The notes below the pieces were generated by a model. That model had not been told where the DNA came from. It did no database searches and saw only the letters and a list, made by a program, of their open reading frames with translations. Made by a program: the position numbers and the translations under genes. Shown one piece after another: positions 14,196 to 27,027 of a stretch of 27,569 nt of DNA (the stretch's first letter is position 1; every line of letters begins with the position of its first letter). The stretch comes from Streptosporangiaceae bacterium. GTDB lineage: Bacteria; Actinomycetota; Actinomycetes; Streptosporangiales; Streptosporangiaceae. The stretch lies in contig JASHOI010000373.1 in NCBI GenBank assembly GCA_030041195.1, forward strand, positions 1-27,569. The letters run 5' to 3'.

Positions 14196-14854
14196 CCACC
14201 ACCGTCCTGGTCGTCGACGATCAGGAGCTGCTCCGCACCGCGTTCTCGTCGCTGATCGACGCGGAGGATGACCTGGCCGTCGTCGGCCGGGCGGGCGACG
14301 GCCGCAGGGCGGTCGAGCTCGCGGCCGAGCTCGCGCCGGACGTGGTGGTCATGGACGTCCGGATGCCGGTCATGGACGGGATCGAGGCGACCAGGCAGAT
14401 CACGGCGGGCCGCGACTCGGGAGCGCCCCGCGTGCTGATCCTGACAACGTTCGACCTCGACGAATACGTCTTCGAGGCGCTGCTCGCCGGAGCGAGCGGC
14501 TTCGCGCTGAAGAGCCGTCCGCTGGACGAGCTGCTGAGCGCGATCCGCACCGTCGCCGCGGGCGAGGCGCTGCTGGCGCCGAGCGTGACGCGCCGGCTCA
14601 TCGCCCACTTCACCAGCCGCGCCAGGCCGCCGTCGAAGGGTCCCCGGGGCCTGGAGGAGCTCACCGAGCGAGAGCACGAGGTGCTGTCGCTGGTCGCCCA
14701 CGGGCTGTCGAACGCCGAGCTCGCCGAGACACTCCACGTGAGCCTGCCCACGGCCAAGACCCACGTGAGCCGGATCCTGACCAAGCTCGGCGCGCGCGAC
14801 CGGACCCAGCTCGTGATCCTCGCCTACGAATGCGGGCTGGTCGCCACGAGGTGA
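14192..14854 (+). CDS. NarL/FixJ-family response regulator
   Basis: The 220-residue protein has a receiver domain (residues 4-120) with the acidic pair DD at 9-10, phospho-acceptor Asp55 in VVVMDVRMPVMDG, Thr in LILTTFD and Lys in FALKSRP. A LuxR-type helix-turn-helix lies at about 153-215 (LTEREHEVLSLVAHGLSNAELAETL, then KTHVSRILTKLGARDR). Its ATG overlaps the kinase stop (ATGA), so kinase and regulator are coupled. The ABC pair begins 109 bases downstream in the same direction and is the natural candidate target, although no operator is evident. Confidence 0.96.
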   Translation: MTTTVLVVDDQELLRTAFSSLIDAEDDLAVVGRAGDGRRAVELAAELAPDVVVMDVRMPVMDGIEATRQITAGRDSGAPRVLILTTFDLDEYVFEALLAGASGFALKSRPLDELLSAIRTVAAGEALLAPSVTRRLIAHFTSRARPPSKGPRGLEELTEREHEVLSLVAHGLSNAELAETLHVSLPTAKTHVSRILTKLGARDRTQLVILAYECGLVATR

Positions 14855-14963
14855 GCGCGCGCCGGCGTTCCCGTTGACGGCGGCAGTCATCCCCCGGAAT
14901 GACCCGCAGCCGATCCTCGCGCACGACGACAGCGCGGGGGCCCGCCGGTCACGATTACCTGCC

Positions 14964-16202
14964 ATGAACGCGAACCATGTGCTCGGTATGGCCCACTGGG
15001 CGGCGGTTGTCGCCGCGGGGCCGGGCGGAGGCATCCACATCGGGCTGATTCTTGTCGTGCTCCTCGTGCTCGGCGGGCTGGGCTTCGCCGTGACTCGCGG
15101 TCGCGGCGGCCAGCGCTCCGCCCAGCACGACGACCCCTGGATCCAGCGGGAACCAGGTCCGGCGCCGCCCTCGCCGGACCAGCCGGCCGCGCAGCCCGGG
15201 CCACCGCGTGATGCGAGCGTCGCGCCGGCCCGCGCCCGCCGCCCCGCCATCTCGTTTGATCGCCCGGCCGGAGGGTGGGCGGTCGAGACCCACGGGCTGA
15301 CCAAGCGGTTCGGCAGCAACGTCGCGGTCAACGGCGTTGAGCTGCGCGTCCCGCGCGGGTACGCGTTCGGCTACCTCGGGCCGAACGGCGCGGGCAAGAC
15401 CACGCTGATCCGCACCCTGCTCGGCCTGACCCGCGCCGACGGCGGCACGATGTCGCTGCTCGGAATCCCCGTCCCGGCCGACCGGAGCAGGGCGCTGGCC
15501 GGGGTCGGCGCGATCGTGGACGAGCCCCGGTTCCACCCCCACCTGACCGGGCGCGACAACCTCCGCCTGCTGGCAGCCGCGCGCGGCGGCGACGCGGCCG
15601 GGCGGATCGATCCGTCGCTCGAGCGGGTCGGGCTGACCGAGCGCGCCGACCACAAGGTCGCCTCGTACTCGATGGGCATGCGCCAGCGCCTCGGGGTGGC
15701 CTCCTGCCTGCTCGGCGACCCCAAGCTGCTGATCCTGGACGAGCCGATGAACGGGCTCGACCCGGCAGGCATGCACCAGATGCGGGAGATGATCGTGAGC
15801 CTGGCCGACGAGGGCCGGACCGTTGTGCTGTCGTCGCACCTGCTGGATGAGGTGGAGCGCACCTGCGACGCGGTCGCGATCGTGGACCGCGGGCGGGTGG
15901 TACGCCAGGGCCCGATCGACGAGCTCATCCGGGCCGCGGGCGCGGCATCGGTGCAGGTGGAGTGCACCGACCCGGCTCAGGCCGCACGGCTCATCGACGA
16001 GGCGGGGATCGCCGCCGGCACGTCGCTGACCGAGGCCGGGCTGACGATCGCCCTGCCCGCCGGGGCCTCGCGTGAACTGGTCGCCGACATAAACCGGCGG
16101 CTGGTCGGCGCGGGTATCTCCGTCTACGGCCTCCAGGAGGCCCGCGCCTCGCTGGAGGACTGGTTCCTGTCCGTGACCACCCGACTGGGAGAGCAACCGT
16201 GA
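14964..16202 (+). CDS. ABC transporter ATP-binding protein with N-terminal membrane anchor
   Basis: The ATPase domain starts at about residue 106 and has Walker A GPNGAGKTT (139-147), signature YSMGMRQRLG, Walker B LLILDEPMNGLDP and the H-loop SSHLLDEVE. It is of the BcrA/CcmA exporter type. Unusually, about 105 residues precede it: a membrane helix at 24-44 (HIGLILVVLLVLGGLGFAV) and a Pro/Ala/Arg-rich linker. No ribosome-binding site is visible at ATG 14964, but no other start before the ATPase domain is better, and reading from an earlier in-frame start at 14874 adds nothing recognisable. The permease gene overlaps its stop by four bases. Coupling to the upstream two-component genes is inferred from order and spacing. 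Confidence 0.9.
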   Translation: MNANHVLGMAHWAAVVAAGPGGGIHIGLILVVLLVLGGLGFAVTRGRGGQRSAQHDDPWIQREPGPAPPSPDQPAAQPGPPRDASVAPARARRPAISFDRPAGGWAVETHGLTKRFGSNVAVNGVELRVPRGYAFGYLGPNGAGKTTLIRTLLGLTRADGGTMSLLGIPVPADRSRALAGVGAIVDEPRFHPHLTGRDNLRLLAAARGGDAAGRIDPSLERVGLTERADHKVASYSMGMRQRLGVASCLLGDPKLLILDEPMNGLDPAGMHQMREMIVSLADEGRTVVLSSHLLDEVERTCDAVAIVDRGRVVRQGPIDELIRAAGAASVQVECTDPAQAARLIDEAGIAAGTSLTEAGLTIALPAGASRELVADINRRLVGAGISVYGLQEARASLEDWFLSVTTRLGEQP

Positions 16203-17254
16203 CCAGCCCCGCCGCGGCGCTGCCCACCTGGCCGCTGATCGCCACCAAGCATCTGGAACTGCGCAAGCGCCGCGGCCTGATGATCACGGTCGCGGTGATG
16301 ACGATCGCGCCAACGGTCCTGATCCTCGGCCTCCGGCTGGCGTTCCACCTGTTTGACCCGGCCCACTACGGGCCGGCCGGAGCCCCCAACGTGTTCTCCG
16401 CCATCGCCAACCTGACAGCGGAACTCGGGTTTATCGTCGCCGCCGTGGTCGGCGCCGCGGCCGGGACCACGGACCTGAGCGACGGCGTGTTCCGCTACCT
16501 GGTGATCACAGGCCGGTCCCGGCTGGCGCTTTATCTCGCCCGCATCCCGGCCGGCCTGGCGATCGTGCTCCCGGCGGTTGCCATGGCGTTCGCCATGCTC
16601 TGCCTGGTGACGAGCTACGAGGGTGTCCCGAACCCGGCGACGGTCAGCGTGGGTAACGGCGTCTCTATCCCGGCGCACCTTGACCAGGCCCAGCTCCAGA
16701 CCTGGGTCGCCGCCCATCCGCAGCAGGCGGCACAGGCGTTCCCGCCCACTGCCACTCCAGGCTCGGGCCCGGGGCGCCCGGCGAGTGCCAGCAGCGTCGC
16801 CACCGACTACACCGACTACACCTCGGCCGAGGACGTTCAGTTCAGTCCGGCGGCCAACGAGATGTTCAAGATCGGGCTGTGGCTCGAGCTCGAGATAGGG
16901 ATAGGGTTCCTGGTCGGGCTCGGGCTGGGCTCGCTCACCGGGCAGCGCACGCTGGCGACGATCCTGCTGATCGGGCTCGAGATCATCGTGACCCCGATCC
17001 TGGCCCGCACCCCGATTCCCTACTTCCTGGACGGCCAGCGGCTCGACGTCGGCGTGGCGATGGACCAGCTTCGCCCCGCGGCGCTCGGGCCTGGCGGCAG
17101 CGGCAGCCCGGGCCCCGGCGGTGTGCTGTTCGGCGGGCGAGGAGCGCTCGGCATACCCCCAATGCCGACCTGGGCGATGATCTCGGTGATCGTCGGCTGG
17201 ATCGTGGTCTGGTCGGTGGTCGGGGCGTGGCGGATGATGACCCGCGACGCCTGA
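16199..17254 (+). CDS. ABC transporter permease, ABC-2 type
   Basis: The 351-residue protein has six predicted membrane helices (about 28-49, 75-92, 112-138, 227-246, 252-270 and 325-345). It starts with GTG overlapping the ATPase stop (GTGA). Between helices three and four is a polar loop of about 85 residues with the repeat-like DYTDYTSAED. A second Gly/Pro-rich loop (about 295-320) precedes the last helix. Such a large extracytoplasmic loop recalls permeases paired with envelope-stress two-component systems, but no family motif proves this. Its end lies eight bases from the convergent HdeD-like gene. Confidence 0.88.
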   Translation: MTSPAAALPTWPLIATKHLELRKRRGLMITVAVMTIAPTVLILGLRLAFHLFDPAHYGPAGAPNVFSAIANLTAELGFIVAAVVGAAAGTTDLSDGVFRYLVITGRSRLALYLARIPAGLAIVLPAVAMAFAMLCLVTSYEGVPNPATVSVGNGVSIPAHLDQAQLQTWVAAHPQQAAQAFPPTATPGSGPGRPASASSVATDYTDYTSAEDVQFSPAANEMFKIGLWLELEIGIGFLVGLGLGSLTGQRTLATILLIGLEIIVTPILARTPIPYFLDGQRLDVGVAMDQLRPAALGPGGSGSPGPGGVLFGGRGALGIPPMPTWAMISVIVGWIVVWSVVGAWRMMTRDA

Positions 17255-17262
17255 CTCAGCGC

Positions 17263-17865
17263 TCAGGTCGCCGCGTGCGCCTCGTGCTGGTGCCGCTGGT
17301 GGCTGGCCGAGCGGATCCGGAGGGCCATGCCGATCTCCGTGAACCCGAACACCAGCAGCCAGACGGCGACGATGATGTACAGGACCAGCAGCGATATCCC
17401 CGGGTACGCCAGCAGGATGAGCCCGGCGAAGATGCTCAGGATCCCCAGCACGCTCAACCAGACGCGGTGCGGGACCTCCTCCCGGTGGCCCAGCGCCGCG
17501 AACAGTTCAATCGCGCCGTTGACGACCCAGAAGATGCCCAGCAGCAGCGCCAGCGCGAGCAGGGTGATGAAGATGTGCCGCAGCGCGTAGAGGCCGATGA
17601 TCAGTGACAGCACGCCGAGCAGGGCGTAGAGGATCCGGGTGCCCGCGGTCAGGTCGTGCCCGAATGCCGCCACGAACCTGAAGACGCCGAGCACGACCAG
17701 CTGGATGCCGAACAGGATCGCGATGACCAGCAGCGTCGGCCCGGGCCAGGCCAGCACGACGATGCCGGCGATGACAGTGATGATCCCAAAGGCCAAGGCC
17801 CAGCCCCAGTGCCGGCCGAGACGGCCGAGCATGTCGGCGGCGTCGGGCCGCAGCGGCTGCGTCAT
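17263..17865 (-). CDS. HdeD-like DUF308 membrane protein
   Basis: The 200-residue protein has six regularly spaced membrane helices arranged as three pairs (for example WALAFGIITVIAGIVVLAWPG, LVIAILFGIQLVVLGVFRFVA, LGILSIFAGLILLAYPG and LYIIVAVWLLVFGFTEIG). The recurring WPG/YPG turns are typical of the DUF308/HdeD family. The C-terminus is His-rich and cytoplasmic (SHQRHQHEAH). AGGAGG lies seven bases upstream of ATG 17865, which fixes the start. In enteric bacteria HdeD is linked to acid resistance, but actinobacterial members are numerous and their role is not established. It is convergent with the ABC permease and divergent from the MmcQ/YjbR gene. Confidence 0.9.
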   Translation of the reverse strand: MTQPLRPDAADMLGRLGRHWGWALAFGIITVIAGIVVLAWPGPTLLVIAILFGIQLVVLGVFRFVAAFGHDLTAGTRILYALLGVLSLIIGLYALRHIFITLLALALLLGIFWVVNGAIELFAALGHREEVPHRVWLSVLGILSIFAGLILLAYPGISLLVLYIIVAVWLLVFGFTEIGMALRIRSASHQRHQHEAHAAT

Positions 17866-17993
17866 GGAAAGCCTCCTCGCGGTGCTCTGCCTCCCCAAGA
17901 TGGGATATTCCCGGCTGATAGCCTCCCGCAACCACGACGTGCGGACTGCCGTTATCGGCGGCTCGGGTTCGCTCGGCTGTCGGTGCCGGCCCC

Positions 17994-17999
17994 TAGCAT
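17994..17999 (+). promoter_or_regulatory. -10 element upstream of the MmcQ/YjbR gene
   Basis: TAGCAT is followed seven bases later by ATG 18007, which opens a 12-codon ORF (MRLARSRGDPDG) ending at 18045, just inside the MmcQ/YjbR gene. The transcript could therefore be leaderless for this mini-ORF or have a 30-base leader for the main gene. A GGGG run five to six bases before ATG 18038 could act as its ribosome-binding site. Confidence 0.35.
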
Positions 18000-18037
18000 G
18001 TCCCACATGCGCCTGGCCCGATCCCGCGGGGATCCCG

Positions 18038-18421
18038 ATGGCTGACGAGAGCGACGTGCGCCGCCTCGCGCTCGGCCTGCCGCACGTGGTCGAGATCGAC
18101 AGCGACGGCTTCGACTTCCGGGTGGGCGGCAAGGGCTTCGTCTGGTCCTATCCCGAGCGCAGGCCGGGCAAGCCGCGGGTCATCCGCACCGACATCGCCG
18201 TGCTGTACGTGGGCGATGAAGCGGAGAAACAGGCTCTGCTGCTCGGCGAGCCCGAGCTGTTCTTCACGGCGCCCGGCTACGACGGCTGGCCGCTGGTGAT
18301 GGTGCGGCTGGAAGCGGTCGGCGTCGACCGCCTGACCGAACTGGTCACCGACGCGTGGCGGATGCGAGCCCCGGGCCCGCTCACCGCTGACCTCGGCGAG
18401 CCCGGCAGGCCGGTCGGTTAA
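18038..18421 (+). CDS. MmcQ/YjbR family protein
   Basis: The 127-residue protein matches the MmcQ/YjbR fold (PF04237). It has an N-terminal VRRLALGLPHVVEID helix and strand, then the FDFRVGGKGFVWSYPER hairpin, then LFFTAPGYDGWPLVMVRLE, and a C-terminal helix with LTELVTDAWRMRAP. The family resembles a DNA-binding CyaY-like fold, but no defined function is known to me. The ATG at 18038 begins MADESDVRRLALG, the usual family start; the frame is open further upstream but crosses the HdeD-like gene. It stands alone. Confidence 0.9.
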   Translation: MADESDVRRLALGLPHVVEIDSDGFDFRVGGKGFVWSYPERRPGKPRVIRTDIAVLYVGDEAEKQALLLGEPELFFTAPGYDGWPLVMVRLEAVGVDRLTELVTDAWRMRAPGPLTADLGEPGRPVG

Positions 18422-18448
18422 GCACTGATCCCCTTGAGGCCGGGCGGT

Positions 18449-18497
18449 CTTACCGGAACGCCATGGCGCACTCCCTTACCGGAACGCCATGGCGCAC
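18449..18497 (+). repeat. Tandem 23-bp direct repeat upstream of the GH9 gene
   Basis: The same 23 bases occur at 18449-18471 and 18475-18497, a 26-base period with three bases between copies. Each copy contains the palindrome GCCATGGC. The two centres are about 2.5 helical turns apart, so they lie on roughly opposite faces of the helix. They lie 63-111 bases upstream of the GH9 start codon and could be regulator-binding sites or the product of a local slippage duplication. Confidence 0.7.
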
Positions 18498-18508
18498 GCC
18501 CATATTGT

Positions 18509-18524
18509 TTGGTAACTTTCCTAA
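18509..18524 (+). promoter_or_regulatory. Degenerate dyad in the GH9 promoter region
   Basis: TTGGTAACTTTCCTAA matches its own reverse complement at ten of sixteen positions and resembles a TTAGGAAA-TTTCCTAA type dyad. It sits in a locally AT-rich patch (18501-18535) of an otherwise GC-rich region, 36-51 bases upstream of the ATG, where a promoter would be expected. Its role as an operator is inferred. Confidence 0.35.
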
Positions 18525-18559
18525 ATAATGTGGATACCGCCCCGGGCGGGAGGTCGGCT

Positions 18560-20494
18560 ATGAGACATGCGAGATCGGTGTGGCTGGCCCCGGCGGCGGC
18601 GCTGGCCACGACGGCGGCCCTGGCGACCGCCGTGCCAGCGGCGGCCGCATCCCAGGCCAAGCTCGACGCGCCGGTGGTCCGGGTCAACCAGGTCGGCTAC
18701 ACGCCGCAGAGCTCGAAGGTGGCCTTCGCCATGCTGCCCAGGCGGGTCAGCAGCGTCAGCTTCGAGGTGATCGGCAGCCACGGCGTGGTGTACCGGGGCC
18801 GGTCCGCCGACGACGTCGGGCGGTGGAACACGAACTACCGCGCGGTCTACCAGCTGAACTTCTCGGCGCTGTGGCGCTTCGGCAGCTACCGGGTCGAGCT
18901 CCTCGGGTCGGCCCCCGCGCAGTCCCCGCCGTTCCGGATCGCCTCGTCGGCCGCGCTCTACCACCAGCTCGTGCTCAACGCGGTGCGCTACTACACCTCC
19001 GAGCGCGACGGCGGCGACGTCGTGTCGTCGGTCCTGGACCGCAAGCCGGCCAACCTCACCGACCGCCGTGCCTATGTCTACAAAGACCCGCGCTACGACG
19101 ACAACGACAACCTGCTCGGCAAGCTGACCCGGATCGGCGGGCCGGTCAACGTGTCCGGGGGCTGGTTCGACGCCGGCGGCGGCTACGAGAAGTTCGGCTA
19201 CACGGCAAGCTACGCCGACGGGCTGATGCTGGTCGCCGCGCGTGACTTCCCCGGCGAGTACCGCACGCTGCTGCCCGAGGCCGACTTCGGCCTCAGCTGG
19301 CTGCAAAAGCTGTGGAACCCGGTCAAGAAGGTGCTGTACATCCAGGTCGGCATCGGCAACGGCAACGCCAGCAACACGATCCAGGGCGACTACAACTTCT
19401 GGTTCCTGCCGCAGCAGGAGGACCGCATGGACGTCGAGCCCGGCGGCAACCCCGGGCCGTCCGCCTACTACGTCAAGTACCGGCCGGTGTTCGAGGCCGC
19501 GGCGCCGGGCAAGGCGATTGACCCGGACTTTGCCGGCCGGTTCGCCGCCGACTTCGCGCTCGGCGCCCAGCTCGACGCGCGGACCGACCGGGCCAGCGCC
19601 GAGCACCTGCTCTCGCTGGCGCGCGGGATCTACGCGATGGCCAAGACCACCGACGTGGGCCAGATCATCACCACGTTCCCGTACGACTACTACCCGGGCA
19701 CCGAGTGGAAGAGCGACATGCTCTGGGGGGCCGCTGAGATCGCCCTGGCCGACGAGGCGCTCGGCGCACCCGCCTGGCAGCTGCACAACGACCTGGAGGT
19801 CGCGGCGTACTGGGCGAACGAGTACATCGCGCAGGGCCACCCGGTGGGCGGCGACACGCTGAATCTGTACGACAACGGCGCGATCGCCGAGGCCGAGCTG
19901 CTCCAGGCCATGCGGCAGGCACCGTTCCCGCCGGTCATCGCCCCGGACGCGCTGCTCAACGACCTCGCCGCGCAGCTCAGGGTCGGCGAGAGCTGGGCCA
20001 AGGGCGACCCGTTCGAGCTCGGCACCGACCTTGGGCCCAGCGACGCCACGCCGCACGCGTTCGGCCTGTACATCACCAACGCGCTCTACCAGCGGTACGG
20101 CGGCTCGGACGCCTACCAGGCGTTCGCGCAGCAGCAGCTGAACTTCGCGCTCGGCGCGAACGCGTGGGGCAGCTCGTTCGTGGTCGGGGCCGGCGACACG
20201 TTCCCGCACTGCATGCAGAGCGAGATCGCGAACCTGGCCGGCTCGCTGACCGGGAACGGCGACATCCAGCTCGGCGCCACGGTCGACGGCCCGAGCAGCC
20301 CGGCCAACTTCGTCGGCCTCGGCACCGTCACCGGGATGAAGGCCTGCAGCGCTGGCAACTACAAGCCGTTTGACACAGCCGCCGCCGGCTACGAGGACAA
20401 CGTGGTCAGCTGGCCGTCGGTCGAGCCCGCCGACGACTACACCGCGGCCTCGCTGCTGGCGTTCGCGCTCGGTGCCGGCGGCGCCGGCCGGTGA
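18560..20494 (+). CDS. Secreted glycoside hydrolase family 9 protein
   Basis: The 644-residue protein begins with an export signal (MRHAR, hydrophobic stretch, PAAAAS cleavage region near residue 30). An N-terminal Ig-like CelD_N domain follows (about 37-125; VVRVNQVGYTPQSSKVAF), then a GH9 catalytic domain. GH9 landmarks include GGWFDAGGGYEKF (200-212), LNFALGANAWGSSFVVG, FPHCMQSE and the terminal SVEPADDYTAAS with the probable acid Glu622. The canonical motif is DAGD, whose second Asp is the catalytic base; here that position (207) is Gly. It may be a variant subfamily, act by another residue, or only bind glycan. GGGAGG lies six bases before ATG 18560. No carbohydrate-binding module is seen. 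Confidence 0.88.
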   Translation: MRHARSVWLAPAAALATTAALATAVPAAAASQAKLDAPVVRVNQVGYTPQSSKVAFAMLPRRVSSVSFEVIGSHGVVYRGRSADDVGRWNTNYRAVYQLNFSALWRFGSYRVELLGSAPAQSPPFRIASSAALYHQLVLNAVRYYTSERDGGDVVSSVLDRKPANLTDRRAYVYKDPRYDDNDNLLGKLTRIGGPVNVSGGWFDAGGGYEKFGYTASYADGLMLVAARDFPGEYRTLLPEADFGLSWLQKLWNPVKKVLYIQVGIGNGNASNTIQGDYNFWFLPQQEDRMDVEPGGNPGPSAYYVKYRPVFEAAAPGKAIDPDFAGRFAADFALGAQLDARTDRASAEHLLSLARGIYAMAKTTDVGQIITTFPYDYYPGTEWKSDMLWGAAEIALADEALGAPAWQLHNDLEVAAYWANEYIAQGHPVGGDTLNLYDNGAIAEAELLQAMRQAPFPPVIAPDALLNDLAAQLRVGESWAKGDPFELGTDLGPSDATPHAFGLYITNALYQRYGGSDAYQAFAQQQLNFALGANAWGSSFVVGAGDTFPHCMQSEIANLAGSLTGNGDIQLGATVDGPSSPANFVGLGTVTGMKACSAGNYKPFDTAAAGYEDNVVSWPSVEPADDYTAASLLAFALGAGGAGR

Positions 20495-20586
20495 GCCGCC
20501 CGGGCGGGCGGTGAATGTACCATCCGAGGGCCATGGCGGGTGACCTTGCGCCACTCCAGTCACAGGCTTGCGTTCGTACGGGAGTT

Positions 20587-20634
20587 ATCGATGTACCGAT
20601 GGGCTCAATAGAGCCGGCCTAATGGTTCATCGAT
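20587..20634 (+). terminator. Nested hairpin downstream of the GH9 gene
   Basis: ATCGATG (20587-20593) pairs with CATCGAT (20628-20634), enclosing a second perfect stem GGCTC-AATA-GAGCC (20602-20615) with a tetraloop. It begins 93 bases after the GH9 stop and could end that transcript. No U-run follows. A structured RNA is an alternative. Confidence 0.4.
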
Positions 20635-20927
20635 GGCGTGGCCGGGCCGGCTACGTCGATGACCGGCGCGATTCTGGTCGGCGAACGGCGCGTCCGGATC
20701 GGCGGAGATCTGCGGCCCGCGCAGGGCAACACACACGCTGCGCCCCGCCGGTCACATCGGCCTCGTTCGTTACTTCAGTCACAGGGTGGTGTTCCCACGT
20801 ACGTTGTGAAGATCATCGGCGGGTGAGGCGGGTCGCGACCGACCCTTAGTTGGGGTCAGCCCGACGACGTTGATCGGGGCGGGCTCTCCCGCCGCCTCTT
20901 GCGGAAGAGCTGTCGGCCAGCGAGGCG

Positions 20928-21191
20928 ATGGCCTCCGCGGTAGAAGGCGACCTGGTCAACTTCAACGGGCAGAACTTCGGCCGGGAAACGTCGGACGTCT
21001 CTGTCGGGTATCAGGTTCAGCGCAATACCGTCGGCAGCTACCGCTCGGTCAGCTTCACCGGCCTGGAGGGCACGTTCAGGCCGCGGGCGGCGGCGAGCGC
21101 AGTGGAGAGCGGCCTCGACTTCGGGCAGCACTACGCCGTTCACAAGCGTGCCTCCGGGCCCACACGGCGGCGTCATGGCGTGCGGAGGTGA
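20928..21191 (+). CDS. Possible small hypothetical protein
   Basis: The 87-codon ORF has mostly G or C in third positions through its first 70 codons, unlike the more irregular flanks, and reads MASAVEGDLVNFNGQNFG at the start. The frame is open from 20874 after a TGA. The only ribosome-binding-like sequence is a GAGG three bases from the ATG. No family is recognised, and the last dozen residues are Arg-rich and look like read-through into non-coding sequence. It may be a decayed fragment rather than a gene. Confidence 0.25.
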   Translation: MASAVEGDLVNFNGQNFGRETSDVSVGYQVQRNTVGSYRSVSFTGLEGTFRPRAAASAVESGLDFGQHYAVHKRASGPTRRRHGVRR

Positions 21192-21292
21192 GTACCCCGA
21201 TAGCGAGGACTGCGTGTGGGCCACGCGAACGACGCTGTGCGTCATCATGATCATTGATACGACGCGGGAACTCGTGGGCTCCCGTATCGCCG

Positions 21293-26953
<5,661 letters not shown>

Positions 26954-27027
26954 GATAAGGCCTTTTGCCCTCCCGCTACCCGAATGCCCAACTACAACGC
27001 GGCCCGCGGCCGTGATGAGATGGGCTG

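Larger units (their letters stand above)
20495..21292. other. Roughly 800-base region with no confident gene
   Basis: Short ORFs lie on both strands, but none gives a recognisable protein. The region holds the hairpin at 20587-20634, a 10-base direct repeat CAGTCACAGG at 20557-20566 and 20776-20785, and one weakly plausible small ORF at 20928-21191. No transposase fragment, tRNA or terminal repeat was found. It could be a decayed gene, an untranslated RNA region or spacer DNA. Confidence 0.5.

Noticed and set aside
17892..17920. Near-palindromic GGGATATTCCC between the HdeD-like and MmcQ/YjbR genes.
   Set aside because: It is short, and no regulator gene is nearby to support an operator.
18449..18497. 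Tandem 23-base repeat considered as a CRISPR array.
   Set aside because: There are only two copies, a three-base gap instead of a spacer, and no cas genes nearby.
18521..20563. A 680-codon frame on the minus strand opposite the GH9 gene.
   Set aside because: The translation is Arg/Val/Gly-rich with no domain, and it covers the entire GH9 coding region and its signal peptide.
20856..21254. A 132-codon minus-strand frame in the spacer after the GH9 gene.
   Set aside because: No family features, no ribosome-binding site, and Arg/Pro-rich composition. The opposite strand has better codon usage.
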